A DNA stretch of 64,000 nucleotides from Piromyces finnis (taxonomy: Eukaryota; Neocallimastigomycota; Neocallimastigomycetes; Neocallimastigales; Neocallimastigaceae): the NCBI GenBank assembly GCA_002104945.1, contig MCFH01000076.1, positions 62,001-126,000 on the forward strand, in the 5' to 3' direction. Both the position numbers and the translations under genes were made by a program. Positions 47,770 through 64,000 of this stretch are shown here, piece after piece (within the stretch, counting starts at the first letter, position 1; each line of letters starts with the position of its first letter). Under the pieces are notes generated by a model. It saw nothing but the letters and a program-made list of their open reading frames with translations, was not told where the DNA came from and ran no database searches.

Positions 47770-48429
47770 CTATTTTTTAGTTCTAACAAGTTTAAAACCC
47801 CATTGCATTGATTCAAGTTGTCCATTTACAGGAACCCAAAAAGCACCTAACATTTCAGTATAACGTGACATTGAAATATCACCCATATCAAATGTATCAC
47901 TCCAACCAAATTCGTTAAGAATTTTTTTAACAGTTTCTTTTGCTTCTGTATCATTTCCACAGTAAAAACCTGTAACTGGTTCTGAAAGTTTTTTTTCTGG
48001 ATCAGTCATCATTATTGCTCTAAGGAAATTTAAAGTTTTAACAACTTTAGTATCTGGAAGCAATTTTTGAACTTCTACACTAAGGCAAGTGTCATTACTA
48101 TATTTTGAATCAAGCTTGATATGGCGCAATTCTCATAAATATAAGGGTTTGTTAAATCAATTAAAATTTTTTTTTTAAGTTTTCAGCTCCAGCAGCCTTT
48201 AAGGCTTCAATAGAATGAATACCTTGTACACAATTAAAGACTCTTTCACCAAATGCTGCTGTATCTGAGAAAGTCCACATTTAGCTTTAGCACCATGAAC
48301 TTCTACCCATTTAATAGCTTTTTCATTTGTTGCTGTACGAGAGCCCATCATTACTTCATGACCAAGTTCAATCAATTTTCCAGCAATGGTATGAACTACA
48401 TCACCAGTTCCTAAAACTCCGTACTTCAT
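47770..48429 (-). pseudogene. F420-type NADP-binding reductase relic, frameshifted
   Basis: Translated in three frames, this gives one Rossmann-fold protein. The N-terminus is MKYGVLGTGDVVHTIAGKL with a GXGXXXXXX(A/G) dinucleotide loop, then MMGSRTATNEKAIKW. A one-base shift near 48268 leads to TFSDTAAFGERVFNCV. A second shift in the A run near 48172 leads to ILIDLTNP. The remainder is LLPDTKVVKTLNFLRAIMM, FYCGNDTEAKETVKKIL and a C-terminal ARYTEMLGAF-like segment. This matches the coenzyme F420-dependent NADP oxidoreductase-like family (predicted dinucleotide-binding proteins, common in bacteria). Two or more frame breaks and a stop make it a probable pseudogene. Homopolymer sequencing errors are the alternative. 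Confidence 0.78.
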
Positions 48430-48778
48430 TTTTTTAAAAAATGTGTATATGTGTATAGTATATATATTTACAATAATATTAAGGTGATAAATTTATATAT
48501 TTATGTTTTTTAAATTAAATATTCTTATTGGTTGAATTTTTAAATTAAAATAGAGTATAATTAAATATTAAATTAATATGAATGGATTATACTTATTAAT
48601 AATGAAAATAAAAAAAAAAAGATATTGAATGACTTTTATATATGTAATTTTTTTTTTTTTTTATTTTATAGATTTTTGATAATTAATTTTTAATTACTAT
48701 TTAAAAAATAAAGATTTTTTGTGTATTTCATATAATAAAAATATAAATAATCAGTTCAAAGCTATTTTTGACACATCT
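48430..48778. other. AT-rich upstream interval of the reductase relic
   Basis: Nothing recognisable. A/T runs and a short TATATGTGTATA palindromic patch near 48445. Confidence 0.4.
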
Positions 48779-54929
<6,151 letters not shown>

Positions 54930-55941
54930 TAAAAATTCAGAATTTCATCTATCTTATATTATAATGTTAAAGCCAGCAAAACTCATTATCATCATAATAT
55001 TATAATATATATATTTAATATCTATATTTTGTCTTTTCAATTTAACTTATAAACTATTTCTTTATATTAGTAAAATGATTTAAATCAATCAAAAACATAA
55101 CTATAAATATAAATAATACATATTATATACATGATTTATTAGAAAGAATTAAATGACTGTATTTAAACCTTTTCTATCATTTAATAAAGTCAAATTTTTT
55201 TGCCTTTTTATATTATTATTGGGGAATTTTTATATAAAATTATAATTATGACTTAGCCTTTTTAGTAGATTTTTAAAATTATATATACCAAAAAGTAATA
55301 AAGTAATATATTATAATCTATTTTTATATTAAAAATTAATTATGTTATTAATTTTTTTTTTATTATAACTTGGTTTATACTATTTTTTAAGAAAACTGTA
55401 TTTTATGTTTTATACAAAAGTATAATTATTAATGTATATATTTATTTTTAAACTATGAAAGTTTTATTGTCTTTGAAAAAAGTGAGTAAAAAATATTTAA
55501 ATATATATATATATATATATTTCATGTATTTCTTTAATTTTTTAAAGTAGAAAAATATTATTTAATTAAAAAAAATAATAGAATTTTATTTTTATATATA
55601 TATTCCTACTTTTTATCTATAGTATTTTTTTAACTTTTTAGAGTTTATTTATTAATTATCCGAAATTTTTATACTATTACTTATCACTTTTTATACTTAA
55701 TAATATATTCAAAAAAAGCTAATTCTTTATTATAATATTATTAAAATAAAGTTATAGGGTTGTTGAATTTCTTTATTAAAGATATAGAAGATTATTATTA
55801 TTATTTTTTTTTTAAATAAAAATTTAAAGACAAATTATGAATAAAGAAAAAAAATTTACATTGTCATGGAAACAAAAATATTGAAAAAAAAAAAAAAGAA
55901 ATATTAAGTTTATTAAAATATCTATTGAATAAAAGATCAAA
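54930..55941. other. Intergenic interval between the GPCR paralogues
   Basis: AT-rich, with A/T tracts, a (TA)n patch near 55499-55519 and no ORF or RNA gene. It should include the 3' end of paralogue 1 and the promoter of paralogue 2. Confidence 0.45.
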
Positions 55942-58900
55942 ATGAAAATAAAAGTTATAAACATAATATTTATAATATATATTTTATTAATAAAAGAAAC
56001 GTTTTCAAAATTAAATGATAGTACACTTTATTACATAGATACATATGATAAAAATAATCATTACCAGAAAAGATATACATTAAATTTTAATTATACGTCA
56101 AAAATATTTGATGAATATGAATTCTTAACAAATTTGTAAAATATTTATTATTTTTAATAATATATAAATTTTAATAATATTTTTAATAAAAAAAAGATTT
56201 TGAAGTATTTGTAGTCATCTTATATATTAATATTATAATAATTATAATTAGAGATAATATTAAAACAGCTATTATTTGTGAAGGTGATGATATTGATAGA
56301 ACTGATAATAATAAAAAAATAATAACACTATGGAATACGTCATTCGCAGAGAAGTTTGATAATTCTGCATTATATGCAAGTGTTTTTCCAATATGGTTAA
56401 AGAAACATAAGAATCAAGAAAAAACATTCTGTTTAAAAATCGAAGCAGCTGGATGGTATATACTAAATAGAAATGATAAATTAAAATACAATATTATTTA
56501 CAAATAAATATACATGTCATTATTAAAAAATTTACAAGGGTAGATAATGTAAATGCTGAAATATGTAATGATAATGACAAGTCAGTTCCATGTCCCGATT
56601 TAATCATTTTAGGAACAACACAAGTATTTATTTATAAAAATTTATAGTAATATTAGCAGTAAGAAAATTTATATCATTTTTTATTGATTGTACAATTTCA
56701 TCGAAAGCTCTTACAAAGATATAACAGGGATGAACTTTTGGATATAAATAAATACATTTTAAAATATTTGAAAAATAATGGGAAACCAATTGAAGGAAAA
56801 TTAAATAAATATTCTCATTTTGATTGTTTGTATTAAATAATATATAAATATTAAAAAGGAAATGAAAAGGAAAATAAGGAAACTAATTGGCTATTTTAAA
56901 TAGATTATATTAATGACAGTTGGATTGCTTTCCCATTAATTATTGATTTTAACGTTTTTCGTTTTAATTTGACAACATTTGATTATTGTATTAAAAAAGG
57001 CTATGATCTTCATTATCCTCCAGTAATTTATATAATTTATATATGAAATATATAATATAGTATATAATATATAATACTTATAATATATGTATTTTAATTT
57101 TTTTTATTATTATTATAGCCATATAGTGATTATTGGTAAAAATAATTGAAAATAATAAGATTAATAAAAATAAAATTATAGGAAAATAAAATCTAATAGT
57201 ATTATAATATATATATATATCTTTAAAAAGGGGGGAAAATTATATGGAAACGGTAAGTATATCGAAGTATATTAGAGTTTAATATAATATAAAAAATCAT
57301 TTTTATAATCAAATTAAGATATAAAATTTTATTAAATAATTAAATACTTATATAATTATAAATATTATAGTGGAATTGGGAAAAAGTATTTAAATATGCA
57401 GAAATAATTACAGAGTGTACAGGAAAACCCGGTTTTAAATTTTCTGGAAACATAACAGATGGTAGAAGTTTTTTTTATATATAGATTAACTATACAAATC
57501 ATATAATTTCTTATATAATTTATATTAAATATTAAAAAAAAAAAAAAAAAAAAAAAATACAGATTCAAAATTCTTCGTTATTCTATGTCAGGCACTTGGT
57601 ATACCATTTATCATAGAAGATACGAAATTAGATATAAAGAAAAGTGGTTTCAGGGAAAAGAAATATATAGATAAATTATCAATTATTAAAGATTTATTTG
57701 AAAAGCATTATGTAATAATTACTATATAAATATATACTTTATTTTTTAAGAAATAAAGAATATTAATATTAAATATATATAAAAGATTGAGGAATGGTTA
57801 GATGAATCAGAAATAAAAAAATGGCAAAATTCTTCTTACCCGCAAAGTATAATTGACCAACCTTCATTTTCACATAAAAAAAAGAACAGGAATTTTAATC
57901 TTAATGGAATAATGATTGATTTTTTAGATAAAAATGTAATTGTTATATAAATAATTAATATATGAATTTTAAAGTAATATATTACTAAAAAATTAATTTA
58001 TAGGATTATCCAAATGTAAAATATTCTGTAAGTAAAAAAACACAATAATTATTATAATAATTAATTTGTTGTAATTAATAAAAAAATTAAAAATTAATAA
58101 TAATAAAAAAAATAAATATATAGTACATGCCTGGGAACTCATCATGTATATTATAATTACCTTTTTTAATAATTTCGTTTTTTATATTTATTTTTTATTT
58201 TTTAAATAAAACTAAATTATTATTATTACTATTATTATAATATAAAAGTTCTTGGTGGATCAGGTATATATATATTATAATAATAAAAATGCAATGAATT
58301 TTTTTTTAGGTAATAATTAATTTAAATAAAATTCAAGGTATTGTAATAACTAAGAAATCAAAGTATCAAGAAGAAGCTTATGATTTTATTGAAATATTAT
58401 TGAATGATAATTTTCCATATTTTTCAAAATTGAATATTTTAACATCCGTAATAATTAAACTATATATAAATAATAAATAAATACTTTTTTTTATATATTT
58501 ATATAATTAATAATTATAAAATTTATTATTTATAATAGCTAAGTAAAGATATATCAAATAACAAAAAGTATATATTTATAATTTTTTCACATATATATAT
58601 TTTGTCTGTAATCATAAAATTTAATAAAAGCAATACTTATTTAATATTATATATACAAATATAAATACAAAAGTAATACCAAAAAAGAACTTTGTAATAA
58701 ATTATTAGAATTAGATGGAACGTTTCCATATTATTATGCTTATAAAAATAATATACATGTTATATATTTAAAACATATATCTACTAAATCAGGAAAAGGA
58801 ATTATACTTGATAATTCATTTAACAATTCATTCAATAATTCAATTTTTAATGATTTATTTAATAATAAGGAATTTATATGTGATGATGATGCAAATTACG

Positions 58901-60501
58901 AAAAAAAAACCATAACATATTATGATGAATTTAGAATAAAACTATCATTAAATAATAGTGAAACAATAGTACTGAAATCAATGAGAGATATTAAATTTAT
59001 TGAAAAAATGGATGATTTAACATTATCAGTATTAAATAATATATTGGCAATTTCCAAACCATTACAAGTGAGTATAATCATATATATATAAATTTATTTA
59101 TTTCCTTTTTTTATATATATATAAAATTATTAATTAATAATATTTATTATTATGAATGATAGTTTCCATATAACTCGTTGTAACTATCTTTTCATTACTT
59201 ATTATTATAATAATTAATAAAAAACAATGAAAATTAATATAATTTTTTAAATAATATTAAACTATTTAAATGGATATAAGTTCTGGGATATATGAATTTG
59301 AAATTAGATCACCAATATCGCTATTATTTGCCCATCTTTATTATAAACATAATACAACAAATGAAGGTTCTTTTTCTAGTATTATAAACGAATGTTGTGA
59401 TATTATAGATAATACATTTCTTCCATACTGTGCTAATATTAAGAAAACGAAAGCTAAATATACACTTGGTAAATGTAATAAAGAAACAGAAAAAATACCA
59501 TTAACATATCTTAATTGTATATCAAAAGAAGATGACAGTTATATACATTCAATTAATTGCTTTAATATACCATATTCAAGTACAAAAGGTGTAATAATAG
59601 TTTTATTTTCATCATTTGTCATATTATTAGAAGTTATATATATGATTATATTAACAAGGTATGGTTATTTATTTTAAATTAAATTTTTTTATATTTTTAT
59701 ATTGTATACATAATAATATATATATAATTTTTTTTTTATTATGTAGAAATAGGAAAAAAAATATTACTGATGAAAGCTATAAATTTTTGTTATTTATTAT
59801 TTTGTCCAGTATAATAATTATTTTCTCAGTTTTCTTCTGGATTGGCGAAATTAGTTATTTCAAATGTTTAGTAAAATTCTGGAGTATGATTATAGGGGTA
59901 ATCCATCCTTTTTTCTTTTATTATATAATGAAAGAAATAAAATAATTAATAATTAACAAAAATATATATATAAATTTAAAGCTTACAAGTTTTATTTATT
60001 CCTATACAATAAAATCCGAGACGATTATATCTATATATAAATATAAAAATATGTTAAAATTATATAAGAATAATAAAAGAATAGCAATCTATTTTTTTAC
60101 ATATATGACACAATTAATATTGATGGTTTTATGGACTTTTTCTCAAGATGGAGTAATAAAAAAAACAATGTATCTTGATAACTATGGATCTTATGACTAT
60201 AATAGTTGTTCTACAGGAAATAAATATATTTTGAGTGTTATATATGGATTCGATTATATATTATTAATAATTTCAATAATTAATGCGTATAGAGGAAGAA
60301 ACTGTAATTATTTTAATAATTTATAAATAAAATAATAATTTATTAATATTTTAATATATATATATATTTTTTAATATTTTAAAAAAAAAAAAGTGCCAGA
60401 TGACTTTAATTATGTAAGTTTTTTATAATAAATATATAAATCAAATAGTAATTATAAAAATAATATATTTATTTATTTTATTATTATTATTATTATTATT
60501 A

Positions 60502-60592
<91 letters not shown>

Positions 60593-60957
60593 TTAATTTT
60601 TTTTTTAAAATAGTCTAAAAAAATCTTTATGACATCTTTAGTATCCTTTTTCATGGTAAAAATATATATATAAAATAATAATATAATGTATTTAATAAGT
60701 TCCATTTAATAATATAAAAATTTTATTTATAATAGTTATTATGTTGTCATTTATCAATTATATTGGAAGTAGAAAAAACGGTTCCTCATTTTGCAAACCT
60801 GTTATTAATAAATGTTATTATTTTAGGTGTTAATATTACATTTATTGGGAGAATAATAGTAAATTTGATCAATAATTTTTTTAATAATAAATTTTTTAGA
60901 TCTTCACTATTAATTTTTAACGTAGAAGATAACAATAATAATCTATTATTTAAATGA
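55942..60957 (+). CDS. Class C GPCR with extracellular solute-binding domain, paralogue 2 (23 exons)
   Basis: Exons: 55942-56135, 56252-56455, 56539-56623, 56708-56825, 56904-57022, 57119-57135, 57231-57252, 57371-57461, 57563-57711, 57786-57935, 58004-58027, 58125-58146, 58249-58263, 58338-58447, 58539-58567, 58674-59067, 59163-59179, 59281-59658, 59747-59897, 59982-60303, 60392-60411, 60614-60655, 60736-60957. The total is 2895 nt, or 964 aa. Every intron position and phase corresponds to paralogue 1, and twelve exons have identical lengths. It has a signal peptide (INIIFIIYILLI), a solute-binding-like ectodomain (WEKVFKYAEIITECTG, LGGSG, KPLQFPYNSF) and a class C membrane domain (FKCLVKFWSMIIGLTSF; GRN-LPDDFNYSKK). 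The tail is shorter than in paralogue 1. This is a tandem duplicate in the same orientation, and divergence is spread over the ectodomain, consistent with different ligands (inference). Confidence 0.87.
60478..60592. repeat. (ATT)n microsatellite in intron 21 of GPCR paralogue 2
   Basis: About 115 bp of TTA repeat between the 20-nt exon 60392-60411 and exon 60614-60655. It is not at the intron that carries the repeat in paralogue 1, so it arose independently. Confidence 0.95.
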
Positions 60958-61068
60958 AAGATAAAAAAAATAAAATAAAATAAAATAAAATTATACCAAA
61001 ACTTCAGAAGTATTTATTATTTTAATATTTATAATTATTTCTTTATTTATAAATAAATATCTATCTAA

Positions 61069-61105
<37 letters not shown>

Positions 61106-61484
61106 TTTAATAACCTTTCAAAAACTACTTTAAACATTTTAAGTCTAAAAATTATGCAAATATTTTTTAAATTATATATAAAAAATATGATAATACTATA
61201 TTCCTTAAATGCTATTTTCAAAAAGTTAAAAATCAACTTATTTTTTAATATTACCCTTTTTACTCAACTATACACATAATTATAAACCAAAAACTACCTT
61301 ATTATATTTATAATTTTTAATAAAAAAATTTTTTTATTTTTTTAATTTTATTTTTATATTTTTTAAATTGATATTTGCATTATTTATTCATTGTTTTGTT
61401 CACCTTAATTATTTTTAAATTGTTTTATTATTTTGATAGGTAAAAAATTATATTGATATATATTGATCTATAATTAAATTATAT
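60958..61484. other. Convergent 3' interval between GPCR 2 and lysyl-tRNA synthetase
   Basis: Non-coding. Holds (AAAAT)n near 60972-60990, a run of about 25 A residues near 61072-61099 and T tracts. The two flanking genes converge here and share the terminator region. Confidence 0.5.
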
Positions 61485-63567
61485 TTATTGTTGTTGTTGT
61501 TGTTCAGCTGGTAATGGCTTGTTAGCTGGGAAAAGTAAAACTTCCTTAATGTTGTTAGAGTCAGTAAGGAACATAGTTAAACGGTCAATACCCATACCCC
61601 AACCACCAGTTGGTGGAAGACCGTATTCTAAGGCTTGACAGAAGGTTTCATCAATTAATTGAGCTTCATCATCACCAGCAGCCTTATCACGAGCTTGTTG
61701 AGCGAAACGTTCACGTTGATCGAATGGGTCGTTTAATTCAGTGTAAGCGTTACAAACTTCCTTAGTAGCAACAAACATTTCGAAACGTTCACATAAACCT
61801 GGAACGGAACGGTGAGCCTTAGCTAATGGACTCATCATCATTGGGTGATCCATAATGAAGGTTGGGTTAATACATTGAACTTCAATGAATTCACCAACAA
61901 GTTTATCTAATAAACGAGCGTTAGTACGTGGAGCACCACATTCAACGTTGTGCTTAGTACATAAATCAGAAAGAATCTTATTAGTTTCTGGAGTATCAAG
62001 ATCAGCACCACGTGGAAGCTTAACATCAAGAAGCTTTTCTAATTCTGGAATCATAGAAATACGACGGAATGGTGGAGTGAAATCAATCTTAATGGCTTCA
62101 CCTTCTGGACCATTTGGATGGTATTCAATAACGTATGAACCAGTAATGTACTTAACCATACCAGAAACGAGCTTTTCAGTCATTTCCATAACATCATGCA
62201 TATCAGCATAAGCCATATAGAATTCACAGGTGGTGAATTCTGGGTTGTGAGTTAAATCAATACTTTCATTACGGAATTGACGACCAATTTCGTAAACACG
62301 GTCTAAACCACCAACAACAAGTTGCTTAAGATATAATTCTGGAGCAACACGCATGAAAAGATCTAAGTTTAAGTCATTGTGGTGAGTGATGAATGGCTTG
62401 GCAGTAGCACCACCAGCAATCATATTCATCATTGGAGTTTCAACTTCAAGGAAACCTTGTTGGTCAAGGAAACGTCTTAAATAGTTAACAATCTTAGCAC
62501 GAGTAATGAATTTATCTCTGACATAGTTGTTCATAATTAAATCGAGGAAACGGTTACGGTAACGAGATTCTTGATCCTTGAAACCGTAGTGAGCCTTTGG
62601 TAACATACGTAAACATGGAGAAAGTAAAGTAATATCTTTACAGAAGATAGAAAGTTCACCCTTCTTAGACTTACCTGGGAAACCCTTAACACCAACGATA
62701 TCACCACGTTGTAAAATATCGTGAGTTTCTTGGAAATCTCTTTCAGCGTAATCAATTTGGGCCATAATTTGAACCTTAACACCTTCAGAGTGGAGATCGT
62801 AGAATCTAAGCTTGTTACCAGAAGATCTCTTGTTGTGAAGTCTACCGGCTAAAGTAACTTCAACATCAGTTAAATGTTCACCTTCCTTGAGGTTACTGAA
62901 TTTTTCAATGAATTCTGGAATAGACATTGAAACATGGTATTTGTATGGGTATGGATTTGGTTGCTTTGATTCACGTAACTTTTGAATAGCCTTGCTACGG
63001 TTTTCAAAGTATTTAGTTGGATCAATGTCTTCTTCATTTTCCTTCTTTGGCTTTGGTGGAGCAGCAGCTAATTTGGCAGCCTTCTTGGCTTCCTTTTCTC
63101 TCATCTTAATTCTACGTTTCATTTCACTAATTATATATTTTAATTTAATAAATTTATTAGGATACCATAATTTATATACTTTATATTGACAAATAAATTA
63201 ATAAACATTTTAATAAAATCTCAGATTTAAACTTTTTAATAAAATAATATATCAATTGACCATAATAATTAAAATTATTATATTATATAAAATATTGAAA
63301 TATATATATCTAATTTTTTTTTTATTTTTATTTAGCTTTTTAGAATATCATTATTACTTTTTTTATATTATCTTATTAATAATTTAAGATCATTATACAA
63401 TTAATATTTTTTTATAATTTAAATTTTTAATTTACTTAATCCCAAATTTATATTGATATTATATTATAATTTACTTTAAAATTTATATTTTTTTTATTTT
63501 ATTCATTTTACCTTTTTGAAACGTATTCACCAGTAACTTCATCTAAGATCTTGTTTGGTTCAGACAT
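61485..63567 (-). CDS. KRS1: Lysyl-tRNA synthetase, cytosolic (class II)
   Basis: Minus strand, two exons: 63567-63512 (56 nt) and 63126-61485; 565 aa. Exon 1 gives [18 protein letters not shown], the N-terminus expected for eukaryotic LysRS (LDEVTGE.VSK). The split codon makes Ser, followed by [21 protein letters not shown]. The basic lysine-rich helix is a tRNA-binding extension. The OB-fold anticodon domain spans about residues 85-200. The catalytic core has motif 1 ([21 protein letters not shown] split over the helix), motif 2 ([19 protein letters not shown]) and motif 3 ([13 protein letters not shown]). It charges tRNA-Lys with lysine using ATP. There is no mitochondrial presequence. The first ATG within exon 2 alone would lose 20 residues, so the upstream start is preferred. 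Confidence 0.95.
63127..63511 (-). other. Intron 1 of lysyl-tRNA synthetase (385 nt)
   Basis: On the minus strand the donor is AAAAG|GTAAAATG and the acceptor ATAATTAG|TGAAATG. It splits a Ser codon after the second base. The interval is AT-rich with no other feature. Confidence 0.92.
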
Positions 63568-64000
63568 TTTGCTTAAATTTATATATTAATTTAATCGTTT
63601 TAAAATTAATATAATTTTTGTAGTGTATTTCTAAAAAAAAAAAAACATAGTAATAATATTTATGGTATGGCTTTAAAATTTTAAAATGTGATTGGCCGAT
63701 TTGTTAAAAATTAATTTATTATAAAGATTAATGAATAAATAAATGAATAAAATAAATAAATAATGAGATAAATTTTTAAAAAATAATTTTTAAAAATACA
63801 CAGTAAAATTTACAAAATATTAATGTTTAAAATTTTAGGTGGTTTCATTTGAATAAAAATTTTTATTTTTTCAGTTTTTTTATAATAAAAATTAATATAA
63901 AAATTAATATAAAATAAATTAATTGTGTTTTTTATGGTTTAGTAACAGTGTTAATTATATTCCCGACCTGTGTATTGAGAGAGAAATATAATCAAAGATA
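63568..64000. other. Upstream interval of lysyl-tRNA synthetase
   Basis: AT-rich and non-coding as far as visible; presumably contains the promoter. An (AAAT/AATAA) patch lies near 63730-63765. No gene is recognised to the window end. Confidence 0.45.

Noticed and set aside
61885-62211. Plus-strand ORFs across the lysyl-tRNA synthetase gene
   Set aside because: Antisense shadows of a conserved gene with clear class II motifs on the minus strand.

Overview
This window is an extremely AT-rich eukaryotic sequence. It most likely comes from an anaerobic gut fungus (Neocallimastigomycota: Neocallimastix, Piromyces or Anaeromyces type). The pointers are the A/T-run-filled intergenic DNA, short AT-rich GT-AG introns, a eukaryotic cytosolic lysyl-tRNA synthetase, an intronless bacterial-type sugar acetyltransferase, chromodomain Ty3 retrotransposons, and tandem class C GPCRs whose outer domain resembles a bacterial solute-binding protein. 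A dictyostelid is the main alternative.

Positions 1-46,100 are almost entirely retrotransposon strata. A Ty1/copia pol relic (50-4983) is cut by solo LTRs, most of them with exact 5-bp target-site duplications (TSDs). It ends beside a tRNA-Ser(UGA) gene (5037-5118, minus strand). Two further LTR insertions lie 12 and 15 bp upstream of that tRNA, the position used by Ty3-like elements. Next comes element F (5' LTR ending at 7320, 3' LTR at 20365-21165). It has a tRNA-Tyr-type primer-binding site and a textbook -1 frameshift signal (UUUAAAC, 6-nt spacer, 7-bp stem) between gag and pol. A young chromovirus (8554-14021, TSD aatat) sits in its leader and a solo LTR sits in its pol. From 21166 to 27793 there are only LTR pieces and featureless AT-rich DNA. 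A decayed chromovirus ('gypsy3', about 27980-36498) follows, with four later solo-LTR insertions. An intact chromovirus lies on the minus strand (37892-43901, one 1411-codon ORF, near-identical LTRs). Then come a broken gag relic and a repeat pair (43956-46097).

All three chromovirus families show Tf1/sushi-like self-priming. The first bases inside the 5' LTR boundary are complementary, over 11-12 nt, to a site about 35-40 bp downstream of the LTR TATA box.

Positions 46,300-64,000 hold the host genes: a maltose O-acetyltransferase-like gene, a frameshifted F420-type NADP-binding reductase relic, two tandem 23-exon class C GPCR paralogues (49688-54929 and 55942-60957), and lysyl-tRNA synthetase on the minus strand with a 56-nt first exon. 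I reconstructed both GPCR models by hand. Their exon lengths sum to whole codon numbers (1009 and 964 aa), and all 22 intron positions correspond.

The most notable signals are the self-priming LTR families, the frameshift cassette, the tRNA-gene insertion hotspot, the paired hairpins with Pol III-like boxes in the young chromovirus LTR, and the micro-exon-rich GPCR pair.
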